Assembly: GCA_963738575.1 (NCBI GenBank)
Contig: CAVTWY010000002.1
Location: 1,240,001-1,304,000, forward strand
Source: CAVTWY01 sp963738575
Lineage (GTDB): Bacteria > Pseudomonadota > Gammaproteobacteria > Burkholderiales > Burkholderiaceae_C
Direction of reading: 5' to 3'
DNA: 64,000 nucleotides
Shown: one piece after another, positions 8,616 through 17,960 of the stretch
Numbering within the stretch: the first letter of the stretch is position 1
Layout of the letters: the number at the start of each line of letters is the position of its first letter
Translations under genes and position numbers: made by a program
The notes under the pieces: model-generated
Told to the model about the DNA's origin: nothing
What the model saw: the letters and a program-made list of their open reading frames with translations, nothing else
Databases searched by the model: none

Positions 8616-9338
8616 TTATTCTCCTAGGTAGGCGGCGCGCACCCTTGGATCGGCCAGCAAGGCCTTGGCGTCACCACTCATCGTGACCTCGCCCGACTCC
8701 ATCACGTAGCCCCGGTCCGCAAGCCCCAAGGCGCGGTTGGCGTTTTGTTCGACCAGCAGCACCGTGGTACCACGTTTGTGAATGTCGGCGACCACCTCAA
8801 AAATCTTGTCAACCATGATGGGGGACAACCCCATCGACGGCTCGTCCAACAACAAAACCTTGGGACGAGCCATCAGCGCACGTCCCATGGCCAGCATTTG
8901 CTGCTCGCCCCCACTCATGGTGCCCGCCAACTGTGCGCGGCGCTCTTTCAAGCGAGGGAAGATGCCAAACACCATCTCGATGTCGTCAGCGATGGCCTGG
9001 GTGTCGTTGCGCACAAAGGCGCCCATTTGCAAATTTTCGGTGATGGTCATGCGCGTGAAGGTGCCACGCCCCTCCGGCACCATCACCAAGCCTTGTTTGA
9101 CCAGCTCCCAGGCGCCTTGTCCCCGCACGCTCTTGCCCATGAAAACAATGTCGCCATCGCCCACAGGTTGTATGCCCGTGATCGCCTTGAGCGTGGTCGT
9201 CTTGCCCGCACCGTTGGCGCCAATCAAACTCACCAGTTCGCCTTGACGAACTTCAAAGCTCACGCCCTTGACGGCTTGAATGCCGCCGTACGCGACCTTG
9301 AGACCTTTGACTTGCAGCACGGCTTCGGATTGGCTCAT
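8616..9338 (-). CDS. livF: Branched-chain amino acid ABC transporter, ATP-binding protein LivF
   Basis: A 240-residue ATPase with Walker A (GANGAGKTTTLKAI), signature (MSGGEQQML) and Walker B (VLLLDEPSMGLSP). The short length and N-terminal LKVAYGGIQAVKGVSF are typical of LivF. It is the last gene of livHMGF, transcribed from about 12.2 kb leftwards. With LivG it forms the cytoplasmic ATPase pair energising the LivHM permease for branched-chain or related amino acids. Confidence 0.93.
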   Translation of the reverse strand: MSQSEAVLQVKGLKVAYGGIQAVKGVSFEVRQGELVSLIGANGAGKTTTLKAITGIQPVGDGDIVFMGKSVRGQGAWELVKQGLVMVPEGRGTFTRMTITENLQMGAFVRNDTQAIADDIEMVFGIFPRLKERRAQLAGTMSGGEQQMLAMGRALMARPKVLLLDEPSMGLSPIMVDKIFEVVADIHKRGTTVLLVEQNANRALGLADRGYVMESGEVTMSGDAKALLADPRVRAAYLGE

Positions 9339-9365
9339 GGGTTGTCTTTGCAGTGGGCTTAAAGG

Positions 9366-10133
9366 TCAGTGACTGGTGCCCAGGTAGGCCTCAATCACCT
9401 TTTCATTCTTTTGCACTTCAGCGGGCGTGCCCTCGGCAATTTGCTTGCCGTAATCCAGCACCGTGAGGCGGTCGCACAACCCCATCACGAGCTTGACGTC
9501 GTGCTCAATCAATAAAATCGTGCGGCCATCGTTGCGGATGCGATCAATCAACTCTCGAAGGGTGACCTTCTCGGTTGCGTTCATGCCAGCCGCCGGCTCG
9601 TCCAACGCAATGAGCTTGGGGTCGGTGGCCAAGGCGCGCGCAATTTCGAGACGCCGCTGATCGCCGTAGCTCAAGGTTCTTGCTTTGAAGTCCGCGTAGC
9701 GGTCAATGCCGACGTATGCGAGCAATTCGAGGGCCCGATCTTTGATAGCCTTTTCTTCGGCCTTGAAGGCCCCCGTGCGAAACACAGCGCCGATCAAACC
9801 CGAGCTGGTGCGCACGTGGCGCCCCACCATCACGTTCTCCAAGGCTGTCATTTCGGCAAAGAGCCGAATGTTTTGAAACGTGCGCGCGATGCCAGCCTTC
9901 GCCACCTGGTGTACGGCCTCCGGCTTGTAAGGTTGGCCACCGAGTGCAAACGTGCCTGAATCGGGCACGTACAAGCCCGTGATGACGTTGAAGAACGTCG
10001 TTTTGCCGGCACCGTTCGGGCCAATCAGGCCGTAAATTTGCCCTGCCTCGATCGTCATGCTGACGTCCGAGAGCGCTTGCAGGCCTCCAAAGCGTTTGGA
10101 CACGCCGACCACTTTGAGCACGGGGGTTGTCAT
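9366..10133 (-). CDS. livG: Branched-chain amino acid ABC transporter, ATP-binding protein LivG
   Basis: A 255-residue ATPase with Walker A (GPNGAGKTTFFNVI), signature (LSYGDQRRLEIA) and Walker B (LIALDEPAAGMN). The LivG-type insertion after the Walker A region (MTALENVMVGRH) and the C-terminal VIEAYLG are present. It lies between livM (12 bp upstream) and livF, which fits a single operon. Confidence 0.93.
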   Translation of the reverse strand: MTTPVLKVVGVSKRFGGLQALSDVSMTIEAGQIYGLIGPNGAGKTTFFNVITGLYVPDSGTFALGGQPYKPEAVHQVAKAGIARTFQNIRLFAEMTALENVMVGRHVRTSSGLIGAVFRTGAFKAEEKAIKDRALELLAYVGIDRYADFKARTLSYGDQRRLEIARALATDPKLIALDEPAAGMNATEKVTLRELIDRIRNDGRTILLIEHDVKLVMGLCDRLTVLDYGKQIAEGTPAEVQKNEKVIEAYLGTSH

Positions 10134-10145
10134 GGTTGCTCCCGA

Positions 10146-11255
10146 TCAGGACTTGGTGGCAGGCAGTGCCGCTTTGCCATGCTCGCGCGCTGGCCACAAG
10201 CCGCTGGGTCGCATCAGCATGATCACGATCATGGCCAATGCCACCAACAATTGTCGCAAGATGGAGGCGTCCAATCGCCCACCTGTCATTTCTTGCAGCG
10301 GGCCAGCCACGTAGCGCAACACCTCGGGCAAGGCAGAGAGCAACACGGCACCCAAAACGACGCCCGGCAAGTGCCCTGCACCACCCAGCACCACCATCGC
10401 CACAATCATCACGCTTTCCATCAGGCTGAACGACTCTGGCGATACAAACCCTTGAAACGCCGCAAACATCGCGCCCGAGACACCCCCAAACGACGCGCCC
10501 ATGCCAAAGGCCAACAACTTCATGTTGCGTGTATTGATGCCCATGGCCTTGGCGGCAATTTCGTCCTCGCGGATCGCCATCCATGCGCGTCCAATTCTTG
10601 ACACCTCCAGCCGATGGCAGATCACGACGCTGATGACCACCAATATCAGGAACAGGTAGTAGTACAAGGTGATCGATGGGAAATCGTAGCCAAAGATACT
10701 TTGCGTCTTGCCGATGTCAAAGAAGTTCGGCGAGTCGCGGCTGCCGATACCCATCGAATCGATGCGGTCCAACCCACGGGGCCCGTTGGTGATGTTGATC
10801 GGGTGTTCCAGGTTGTTCATGAACACCCGGATGATTTCGCCAAAGCCCAGCGTCACGATGGCCAGGTAGTCACCGCGCAGCTTGAGAACAGGCGTTCCCA
10901 GCAAGACGCCGGCAATCGCCGCCACCACGGCCGCCAGGGGCACCACAACCCAAATGGGGGTGTGAAGGCCACCTGGAAACCATGCCGCCAACAATTCAAA
11001 GTTTTCGGTGAGGTGCGGTGACGCCAGCAAGGCGTACATGTAGGCGCCCACGGCATAGAAGGCCACAAACCCAAGGTCCAGCAATCCTGCGTACCCCACC
11101 ACGATGTTCAAACCCAAAGCGAGGAGCACGTACAACAGCGCCGACGCCATGATGCGCACAGGGCCTTGACCAATCTGGGCCGCCAGCAAGGGCAGCGCCA
11201 TGAGGGCCACAGCCGCCACAAAGAACAGAATGATTTTGTTGGTTTTACTCATCAA
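10146..11255 (-). CDS. livM: Branched-chain amino acid ABC transporter, permease LivM
   Basis: A 369-residue integral membrane protein with about ten hydrophobic segments. The LivM hallmarks are GLNIVVGYAGLLDLGFVAFY, the cytoplasmic coupling segment GRAWMAIREDEIAAKAMGI and a C-terminal helix ending VIIMLMRPSGLWPAREHG. It pairs with LivH to make the transmembrane channel. It sits 20 bp after livH and 12 bp before livG. Confidence 0.93.
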   Translation of the reverse strand: MMSKTNKIILFFVAAVALMALPLLAAQIGQGPVRIMASALLYVLLALGLNIVVGYAGLLDLGFVAFYAVGAYMYALLASPHLTENFELLAAWFPGGLHTPIWVVVPLAAVVAAIAGVLLGTPVLKLRGDYLAIVTLGFGEIIRVFMNNLEHPINITNGPRGLDRIDSMGIGSRDSPNFFDIGKTQSIFGYDFPSITLYYYLFLILVVISVVICHRLEVSRIGRAWMAIREDEIAAKAMGINTRNMKLLAFGMGASFGGVSGAMFAAFQGFVSPESFSLMESVMIVAMVVLGGAGHLPGVVLGAVLLSALPEVLRYVAGPLQEMTGGRLDASILRQLLVALAMIVIMLMRPSGLWPAREHGKAALPATKS

Positions 11256-11275
11256 ATACCTGCACTTTTTGTTGG

Positions 11276-12199
11276 TTAGGCTCTATCAGCCACGCGCTCG
11301 CCCAGCAAACCTGATGGCCGCAGCGTCAGCACCAAGATCAGCGCGATGAAAGCGAAGATGTCGGCGTAATGACTGCCCAGCACACCGCCCGTCAGGTCAC
11401 CCAAGTACCCTGCGCCCAGGGCCTCGATCAACCCCAACAACAAAGCACCCACCACGGCCCCGGCCAGGTTGCCAATGCCGCCGAGCACAGCGGCCGTGAA
11501 AGCTTTGAGTCCCGGCAAAAAGCCCATCGAGTGCTGCACCGTGCCGTAGTTGGCGGCCCACATCATGCCCGCCACAGCGGCCAGCACAGCGCCGATGACA
11601 AACGTGGCCGAGATCACCATGTCGGGACGCACGCCCATCAAGGCAGCCACACGCGGGTTTTCTGCCGTGGCCCGCATGGCACGTCCCAGCTTGGTTTTAT
11701 TCACCAAGTACATCAGTGAAGCCAGCACCACAGCCGTGATGCCCAAGATCAAGATCTGCGTCACGCTGATCACAGGGCCGCCCAAGTCAATGGGCGTGTT
11801 GGGCAACAAAAGCGGATACGGCTTGGGGCTGGGCTTCCAGATGATCATGGCCAGCGTCTGGATCAACAAACTCACGCCCATCGCGGTGATAAGAGGCGCC
11901 AGTCGTGGTGCGTTGCGCAGGGGGCGGTAAGCAACTTTTTCGATGGTGAAATTGAGCACCGCACAAACAATGATGGCGCACACCAACGAAACCAGCATCA
12001 TGGCCCAACCAGGCATGCCCGAATCGGCCAGCACCGTCACCATGGTCCAACTCACCATGGCACCCACCATCAGCACTTCGCCATGGGCAAAGTTAATCAA
12101 GTTGATGATGCCGTACACCATCGTGTAGCCCAAGGCGACCAGCGCATACATGCTGCCGAGCACCAAGCCATTGATGATTTGCTGGAGAAACGTATCCAT
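11276..12199 (-). CDS. livH: Branched-chain amino acid ABC transporter, permease LivH
   Basis: A 307-residue permease with the LivH signatures GSMYALVALGYTMVYG, INLINFAHGEVLMVGA and GRAMRATAENPRVAALMGV. I place the start at ATG 12199 because GGAG lies 5 bases upstream and the homologous N-terminus (MDTFLQQIINGL) begins there; the frame stays open for 53 more codons upstream but those residues are not membrane-like. It is the first liv gene. No substrate-binding protein gene lies next to the cluster in this window. Confidence 0.93.
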   Translation of the reverse strand: MDTFLQQIINGLVLGSMYALVALGYTMVYGIINLINFAHGEVLMVGAMVSWTMVTVLADSGMPGWAMMLVSLVCAIIVCAVLNFTIEKVAYRPLRNAPRLAPLITAMGVSLLIQTLAMIIWKPSPKPYPLLLPNTPIDLGGPVISVTQILILGITAVVLASLMYLVNKTKLGRAMRATAENPRVAALMGVRPDMVISATFVIGAVLAAVAGMMWAANYGTVQHSMGFLPGLKAFTAAVLGGIGNLAGAVVGALLLGLIEALGAGYLGDLTGGVLGSHYADIFAFIALILVLTLRPSGLLGERVADRA

Positions 12200-12421
12200 C
12201 TCAACTCCATTGCCTCGGGACCGCGCCACGGTAAGTGGCCAGCCGTTCAAGCTGCGACGGTCGCGCTTGCCAAAAGTTAACTCTGGCTCCCATGACGCAC
12301 CGCCATCGCGAGCCCGCCGCATTGTAGGTTTCCACGGGCGGGCGGGCGCCCCGGGCATACCCCCGCGTCGTTACGATGTGCTGAGCAAAGGCGCGCGTGG
12401 GCCTAGCAGGCTGTTGACAGG

Positions 12422-13792
12422 CTAGCCACGCTTTGACGCCGATTCGTTGGCGGCACGAAGCACCGCCAGACGATCAGCAATGCGCGCCTCAAGCCCATGA
12501 TCAGTTGGATGGTAAAAGTACACACGCACGCCATCGGGCAGGTATTGCGCGCCGGCGGCAAAACCCCCCTCTTCATCATGAGCATAGCGGTAACCGTCGC
12601 CCGCGCCCAGGGTTTTCATCAAGGGCGTGGGTGCGTTGCGCAAGTGCATGGGTACTGGCTTGGTGCCATGACTCACCACATGCTGCTTGGCAGCACCCCA
12701 TGCACGGTACACGGCGTTCGACTTGGGCGCCATGGCAAGGTACACCACGGCTTGCGCCAAAGCCAGCTCTCCTTCGGGTGCGCCCAAACGCTCCCAAGCA
12801 AGGGCAGCATCCAACGTGATCTGCAGCGCTCGAGGGTCGGCCATGCCGATGTCTTCGCTAGCCATGCGAATCATGCGGCGAATCATGTAGCGCACGTCAA
12901 CACCACCGTCCACCATGCGTGCCAACCAGTAGAGCGACGCATCGGGATCCGAGCCCCGCACACTTTTGTGCAACGCCGATATCACGTCGTAGAACTGATC
13001 GCCACTTTTGTCGTACCGCCGCATGAGCGTGCCCAAGGCACGCTCGATCAACGCGTTGTCGATTTTAGGCACTTGCGTTGACTTGGCCGTGGCAGCCACG
13101 ATGTCGTATGCATTCAGCAGTCGCCGTGCGTCCCCATCCGCATGGGCCACCAGTGCCGCCAGCGCCGTCGCTTCGGTGGGGGGCGCAGCCAGCAGCGATT
13201 GGGCTCGTTGCAAGAGTGCGATCAAATCGGCATCGGCGAGTGGTTGCAGCACATAAACCGTTGCGCGCGACAGCAACGCTGCATTGACTTCAAAGCTCGG
13301 GTTTTCTGTGGTGGCACCTATGAAGGTGAAAAGCCCGGACTCCACATGCGGTAAAAATGCGTCTTGCTGACCTTTGTTAAAGCGATGCACTTCGTCCACA
13401 AACACAATGGTTGCTCGCCCTTTGTGCTGCAGCGTTTGTGCGCGTTCCACAGCATCACGAATTTCTTTCACACCGCCCAGCACAGCCGAGATGACGATGA
13501 ACTGAGCATCAAACGCACCGGCAACCAACCGCGCCAACGTGGTTTTACCAACCCCGGGCGGTCCCCACAAAATCATCGAATGCAGTCGCCGCGCTTCGAA
13601 CGCTTGGCGAAGCGGTCGCCCCGGACCCAACAAGTGCTGCTGCCCCACCACCTCATCAATGCCTGTGGGCCGCAGTTTTTCAGCCAAAGGCGCCGACACG
13701 CTTGCACTCACAGACGTTGCAGCAGGGCGGTGTTCAGTGCCATCCACCCGTGGCATTTCGGGGGTGTCGTCGAAGAGTGAATCGCTTGCCAT
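12422..13792 (-). CDS. rarA: Replication-associated recombination protein A (MgsA/RarA AAA+ ATPase)
   Basis: A clamp-loader-like AAA+ ATPase acting at stalled replication forks. It has Walker A (WGPPGVGKTTLA), Walker B with the following loop (FVDEVHRFNKGQQDAFLP), sensor 1 (IGATTENPSFEV) and the C-terminal tetramerisation domain (SLYWLARMVDGG). The start at ATG 13792 (MASDSLFDD) is preceded by GGGG and begins just before the conserved APLAEKLRP segment; an upstream in-frame start at 13864 would add 24 unlikely residues. It follows lolA and ftsK on the same strand. Confidence 0.95.
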   Translation of the reverse strand: MASDSLFDDTPEMPRVDGTEHRPAATSVSASVSAPLAEKLRPTGIDEVVGQQHLLGPGRPLRQAFEARRLHSMILWGPPGVGKTTLARLVAGAFDAQFIVISAVLGGVKEIRDAVERAQTLQHKGRATIVFVDEVHRFNKGQQDAFLPHVESGLFTFIGATTENPSFEVNAALLSRATVYVLQPLADADLIALLQRAQSLLAAPPTEATALAALVAHADGDARRLLNAYDIVAATAKSTQVPKIDNALIERALGTLMRRYDKSGDQFYDVISALHKSVRGSDPDASLYWLARMVDGGVDVRYMIRRMIRMASEDIGMADPRALQITLDAALAWERLGAPEGELALAQAVVYLAMAPKSNAVYRAWGAAKQHVVSHGTKPVPMHLRNAPTPLMKTLGAGDGYRYAHDEEGGFAAGAQYLPDGVRVYFYHPTDHGLEARIADRLAVLRAANESASKRG

Positions 13793-13867
13793 CACCCCAT
13801 TGTCGCGCCAGCGCAAAAGGAGCCTGATGGGGGCGCCCATGGCATGGCCATGCTTGCGCGGCAACGC

Positions 13868-14491
13868 CTATTGCTGCAGTACCGCCGTGCCAGCCGCTGG
13901 CGTGAATTTGAAGTGCTCAGCCGCAAAGTTCACGTTGACCACCATGTCACCAAACAGCATCATGGTGCGCTGACCAAAGCTGTCAAAAATTTCAACGGCA
14001 GCCAGCGTGGTGCCTTTGAACCCGACACGCATGGACTGAAAAGCTGCCCCCTCTTTGACACGCGGTGTGGCCTGCAGCCAAGTCATGCCCTGCGATGGCG
14101 GTTCAGCTTTGAGTTCGAAGTCTTTTTCAAGCGTTTGGCCCGACAGCAAGGCTGCCGGCGTGGCACCCAGGGCGGCACCCATGTCGCGCACGGTCACTTG
14201 CTGCAGGTCGGGGTCATGCAGCCACACCTTGGCACCGTCACCCACAATAAGTTGGGGGTAAGGCTTTTGGTAGTCGAACCGAAATTTGTTGGGGCGCGAA
14301 AACTCAAACATCCCCACCGACACCTTCTTCTTCACGCCGTCGGGCGCGGTCACCGTTTGCGTGAAGGTGCTGCGGGCGCTGTTGACGTCACGCGCAAACG
14401 CGCGCAGCAAATCGACGGCATCGGCACGGGCCGAAGCTGAAAACACCAACAGAACCAAGGCGACGGGCGCCAACCAACGTTGAACGTTCAT
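13868..14491 (-). CDS. lolA: Outer-membrane lipoprotein carrier protein LolA
   Basis: A 207-residue periplasmic chaperone that carries lipoproteins from LolCDE to LolB. A Sec signal peptide with cleavage after ARA (about residue 23) is followed by the LolA fold, with conserved segments FTQTVTAPDG, FEFSRPNKFRFDY and the C-terminal VNVNFAAEHFKF. It starts 15 bp downstream of the ftsK stop, so it is probably cotranscribed with ftsK and rarA. Confidence 0.93.
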   Translation of the reverse strand: MNVQRWLAPVALVLLVFSASARADAVDLLRAFARDVNSARSTFTQTVTAPDGVKKKVSVGMFEFSRPNKFRFDYQKPYPQLIVGDGAKVWLHDPDLQQVTVRDMGAALGATPAALLSGQTLEKDFELKAEPPSQGMTWLQATPRVKEGAAFQSMRVGFKGTTLAAVEIFDSFGQRTMMLFGDMVVNVNFAAEHFKFTPAAGTAVLQQ

Positions 14492-14506
14492 GCAGGGGAT
14501 AACGCG

Positions 14507-16870
14507 CTACTCGTCGCGCCGGGGGACAAGCAATTCACGGTTGCCATTGGAAGCCATGGACGATACGAGGCCTGACTGCTCCATTTGTTCCAACAAACGT
14601 GCGGCGCGGTTGTAACCAATGCGCAAGTGACGCTGCACCAGCGATATGGACGCTCGCTTGTGCTGCAACACCACGGCGACGGCCTGGTCGTAAAGGGGAT
14701 CGGCCTCGGCGTCAGCATCGGCACCACCGCCTTCAACGCCGCCCTCACCGTCCAAGGTGCCACCCTCGAGGATGCCTTCGATGTAGTTGGGCTCGCCCTG
14801 CGACTTGAGGTAATCCACCACACGGTGCACCTCTTCGTCGCTCACAAAAGCGCCGTGAATGCGAACTGGCATGCCCGTGCCCGACGGCATGTAAAGCATG
14901 TCGCCCATGCCCAGCAAGGCCTCGGCGCCCATCTGGTCAAGGATGGTGCGCGAGTCAATCTTGCTCGACACCTGAAACGAAATGCGGGTGGGAATGTTGG
15001 CTTTGATGAGGCCTGTGATCACGTCAACGCTGGGGCGCTGGGTGGCCAAAATGAGGTGGATGCCAGACGCCCGTGCCTTTTGTGCCAAGCGCGCGATCAG
15101 CTCTTCGATCTTCTTGCCCACCACCATCATCAAGTCGGCCAACTCGTCGATCACCACCACGACGTGGGGCAAACGCTCCAGGGGCTCAGGCTCTTCAGGG
15201 GTCAGGCTGAAGGGGTTGCCGATGAGGTCACCACGCTCGGTGGCGTCGTCAATTTTTTTGTTGTAGCCGGCAAGGTTGCGCACCCCCAACTTGCTCATCA
15301 GCTTGTAGCGGCGCTCCATCTCGGCCACACACCACGTCAACGCGTTGCTGGCCTGCTTCATGTCAGTGACAACGGGGCACAGCAAGTGGGGAATCGACTC
15401 GTAGACGCTCATTTCGAGCATCTTGGGGTCGATCAAAATCAAGCGCACGTCGCGCGCTTCAGCTTTGTACAGCAGCGACAAAATCATCGCGTTGATGCCC
15501 ACTGACTTGCCCGAACCGGTGGTGCCCGCCACCAAGCAATGCGGCATCTTGGCAAGGTCGACCACAACGGGGGCACCAATGATGTCTTTGCCCAAGCCGA
15601 TGGTCAGCATGGAGTGGCCATCGGCGTAAACCTGGGAGCCCAGAATCTCTGACAAACGAATGGTTTGGCGCTTGGCGTTGGGCAGTTCCAGCGCCATGAA
15701 GTTTTTGCCGGGGATCGTCTCAACCACCCGAATGCTCACCAACGACAAGGAACGCGCCAAGTCTTTGGCCAGATTGACCACTTGCGAACCCTTGACCCCG
15801 GTGGCGGGTTCAATTTCGTAGCGTGTGATCACCGGGCCTGGCATGGCCGCCACCACGCGCACCTCAACGCCAAAGTCACGCAGCTTTTTCTCGATCAGGC
15901 GCGACGTCATCTCAAGCGTTTCGGCGCCCACGCTTTCGGTACGGGCCGGCGCTTCGTCCAACAAATCCACCTGCGGTAGCTTGGTGTCTGACATTTCACT
16001 GAAGAGCGGCTTTTGGCGCTCTTTGGCGACGCGCGTCGAGCGCGGCACTTCCATCACAGGGTGTTCGATCACAAGCGGCGTGTGATCGTCGATCACGTGG
16101 CGCTCGATCTCTACCCCATGCTCTCGCTCGCGCATGGCCTGCTCACCCATGCGGCGGTCTTCGGCTTGTTCGATGCGTGCGGTGCGGCGTTCGCGAAGTG
16201 ATTCGATCCAGCTGCCGATGTTGTCGGCCAGCTTCAACCACGAAAAATGCAGCGCCAGCGGCAAGGCAGTGACAAGCATGGCGATCCATAAAACGCCGGA
16301 TCCCGCAAAGCCCAACCACTGCATGGACCAAGGCCCCAGGCTGTACCCTAAAACGCCCCCAGCATGGCCCGGCAAGCGCGACTCGACGCCATACAAACGC
16401 GTCCACTCCAACGCACAACTGGCCGCCAACAGCAACACCAAGCCAACCCAAAAACGCGAGCGGTTGGGGACGGGCGTGGTCTCGCTGCGCAAATCGCGCG
16501 CCAACGCCGAAAACCAAGCACGCGCTGACAGCAATGGCACCCACCAAATGGACATGCCAAACAAGAACAGCGCCGTGTCGGACACCCAGGCACCCAGCGG
16601 CCCCACTTTATTGCGAATGGCCGAACCGTCGCCCGAGGTGGTGAAACCAGGGTCCACGTTGCTGTGCGTCAACAAGGCCAGCAGCCCCAAAAACCAAGCC
16701 ACGGCAGCGGCCGTTAAAAACAGCTGGCGGCGCAAACGCAGGGGCTGAAAGCCGCCACTCTCGTTGCTGACTGCGGCGCCTGCCTTGCCTGCCTTTTTGC
16801 CAGCAGCTTTACCAGGAGCCAGCGAGCCAACGACCGCAGTGTCTGAGAGTGAACCGAGTGGGAAAGTCAT
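14507..16870 (-). CDS. ftsK: DNA translocase FtsK (short betaproteobacterial form)
   Basis: An inner-membrane ATPase that pumps chromosome dimers at the septum and activates XerCD. About four hydrophobic helices lie in the first ~210 residues; a short charged linker follows instead of the long Pro/Gln linker of E. coli FtsK. The motor has Walker A (GTTGSGKSVGINAM) and Walker B region (VVVIDELADLMMV), and the C-terminal gamma winged helix (RASISLVQRHLRIGYNRAA) reads KOPS. I use ATG 16870 (787 residues); a TTG at 16888 is possible. A terminator for the upstream crp-like gene precedes it, so ftsK probably has its own promoter. Confidence 0.95.
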   Translation of the reverse strand: MTFPLGSLSDTAVVGSLAPGKAAGKKAGKAGAAVSNESGGFQPLRLRRQLFLTAAAVAWFLGLLALLTHSNVDPGFTTSGDGSAIRNKVGPLGAWVSDTALFLFGMSIWWVPLLSARAWFSALARDLRSETTPVPNRSRFWVGLVLLLAASCALEWTRLYGVESRLPGHAGGVLGYSLGPWSMQWLGFAGSGVLWIAMLVTALPLALHFSWLKLADNIGSWIESLRERRTARIEQAEDRRMGEQAMREREHGVEIERHVIDDHTPLVIEHPVMEVPRSTRVAKERQKPLFSEMSDTKLPQVDLLDEAPARTESVGAETLEMTSRLIEKKLRDFGVEVRVVAAMPGPVITRYEIEPATGVKGSQVVNLAKDLARSLSLVSIRVVETIPGKNFMALELPNAKRQTIRLSEILGSQVYADGHSMLTIGLGKDIIGAPVVVDLAKMPHCLVAGTTGSGKSVGINAMILSLLYKAEARDVRLILIDPKMLEMSVYESIPHLLCPVVTDMKQASNALTWCVAEMERRYKLMSKLGVRNLAGYNKKIDDATERGDLIGNPFSLTPEEPEPLERLPHVVVVIDELADLMMVVGKKIEELIARLAQKARASGIHLILATQRPSVDVITGLIKANIPTRISFQVSSKIDSRTILDQMGAEALLGMGDMLYMPSGTGMPVRIHGAFVSDEEVHRVVDYLKSQGEPNYIEGILEGGTLDGEGGVEGGGADADAEADPLYDQAVAVVLQHKRASISLVQRHLRIGYNRAARLLEQMEQSGLVSSMASNGNRELLVPRRDE

Positions 16871-16910
16871 GGCTCGAATTGTCGCCAAGAAGTACCGCCA
16901 AAGTGCAAAA

Positions 16911-16949
16911 AGGCAAAAAGGCGTTTGATTTCGACATCAAACGCCTTTT
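16911..16949 (-). terminator. Intrinsic terminator of the Crp/Fnr gene
   Basis: A 14-bp perfect stem (16916-16929 with 16936-16949) and a 6-base loop are followed on the minus strand by T-rich sequence (TTTTTGCCTTTTT). It lies after the regulator stop at 17013 and before ftsK. Confidence 0.85.
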
Positions 16950-17012
16950 AAGGATGCAACGTTGCCACCACACAGGTGTGCGGGCGGTGCCCCGAAGGGC
17001 TTTACCTTGCAT

Positions 17013-17681
17013 TTACTCGGGACGCAGGTGCTCTTTCAGGATCACCGAGCCGTTGTCTTGCGTTTCGATCACGCCACGCTCTTCCAAGTCTTTCATGACG
17101 CGGCTGACCATTTCTCGCGAGGCCCCTACCACCTTGGCCATGTCTTGGCGTGACACTTTGTTGCGAATGATCTTGGTGCCGTTGACGTCTTCGGCCATGT
17201 CCAGCAGCGTGCGGGCCACACGCCCATAGACGTCCAGCAGGGCAAGCGACTCAATTTGGCGGTCGGCTTGACGCAAGCGCTGCACCAGGCCGCGCATGAT
17301 CGAATACGTCAGGTGCGTCGGGTCGGGCAAGCACTTGGCAAAATCAACGCGCGACAACACCAGCATGTCGGTTTGAATTTCAGCGCGCACGGTAGCCGAG
17401 TGGGGTTCGTTGTCGATCAGGCTCATCTCACCCACGTAATCACCAGCTTCGAGAACGGCCAGAATCACTTCGCGGCCTCGGGTGTCGGACGTTAAAACGC
17501 GTGAGCGACCATTGAGCAAAATGAAGAGCGAGTTGCTTTTGCGACCCTGCTCCACGATGATCTCGCCGCGACGAAAGCGACGTTTCACCACCGCATCAGC
17601 GATCACCTGGGCGTTTTCGTTGGTTAGCATCGAAAACAAGGGTACGCGGCGGATGAGATCCAAATTCGAGAGCATGGACAT
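17013..17681 (-). CDS. Crp/Fnr-family transcriptional regulator
   Basis: A 222-residue regulator with an N-terminal cyclic-nucleotide-type beta-roll, a long dimerisation helix and a C-terminal winged helix (VSRQDMAKVVGASREMVSRVMKDL). The pocket segment reads GEMSLIDNEPHSATV: the Glu is kept, but the Arg that contacts the cyclic phosphate in CRP (RSA) is His. There is no FNR-type Cys cluster, so this is neither a typical cAMP nor an oxygen sensor; the ligand is unknown. It is divergent from trxB with 279 bp between them, and a strong terminator follows. A second ATG at 17675 is an alternative start. Confidence 0.9.
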   Translation of the reverse strand: MSMLSNLDLIRRVPLFSMLTNENAQVIADAVVKRRFRRGEIIVEQGRKSNSLFILLNGRSRVLTSDTRGREVILAVLEAGDYVGEMSLIDNEPHSATVRAEIQTDMLVLSRVDFAKCLPDPTHLTYSIMRGLVQRLRQADRQIESLALLDVYGRVARTLLDMAEDVNGTKIIRNKVSRQDMAKVVGASREMVSRVMKDLEERGVIETQDNGSVILKEHLRPE

Positions 17682-17934
17682 GTAAAAACCTTTCGAGCGA
17701 ACAGTCTTGGTTTAAGTAAGTGGTCAAGCGCTTCAAATGTTTCCGTGAGAGTGCCTGCCAACAAGTTCCGTTGTATTGTGCCGAGCCCGGGCAGGCCTTT
17801 TGATGGTTTGCACTCACCTTCGTGGGCTATGCGCGACGAAAGTCACGAACGGCGACAATGCAGCATCCAAGACCTGTCGCGCCAACCACAAACCCATGGC
17901 CTTGTGCTGTCCCGGCACACCCCCACTTGCTGAC

Positions 17935-17946
17935 TTGATCGATCAA
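17935..17946. promoter_or_regulatory. 12-bp perfect palindrome upstream of trxB
   Basis: TTGATCGATCAA is a perfect palindrome 14 bp before the trxB start, in the region between divergent trxB and the Crp/Fnr gene. Its half-sites match FNR half-sites, but the spacing is 2 instead of 4. It may be an operator; no function is shown. Confidence 0.25.
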
Positions 17947-17960
17947 CGGACCGACCCCTC

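Noticed and set aside
17935..17946. FNR box before trxB
   Set aside because: Half-sites match TTGAT/ATCAA, but the spacer is 2 bp rather than 4, so it is not a canonical FNR site. Kept only as a palindrome.
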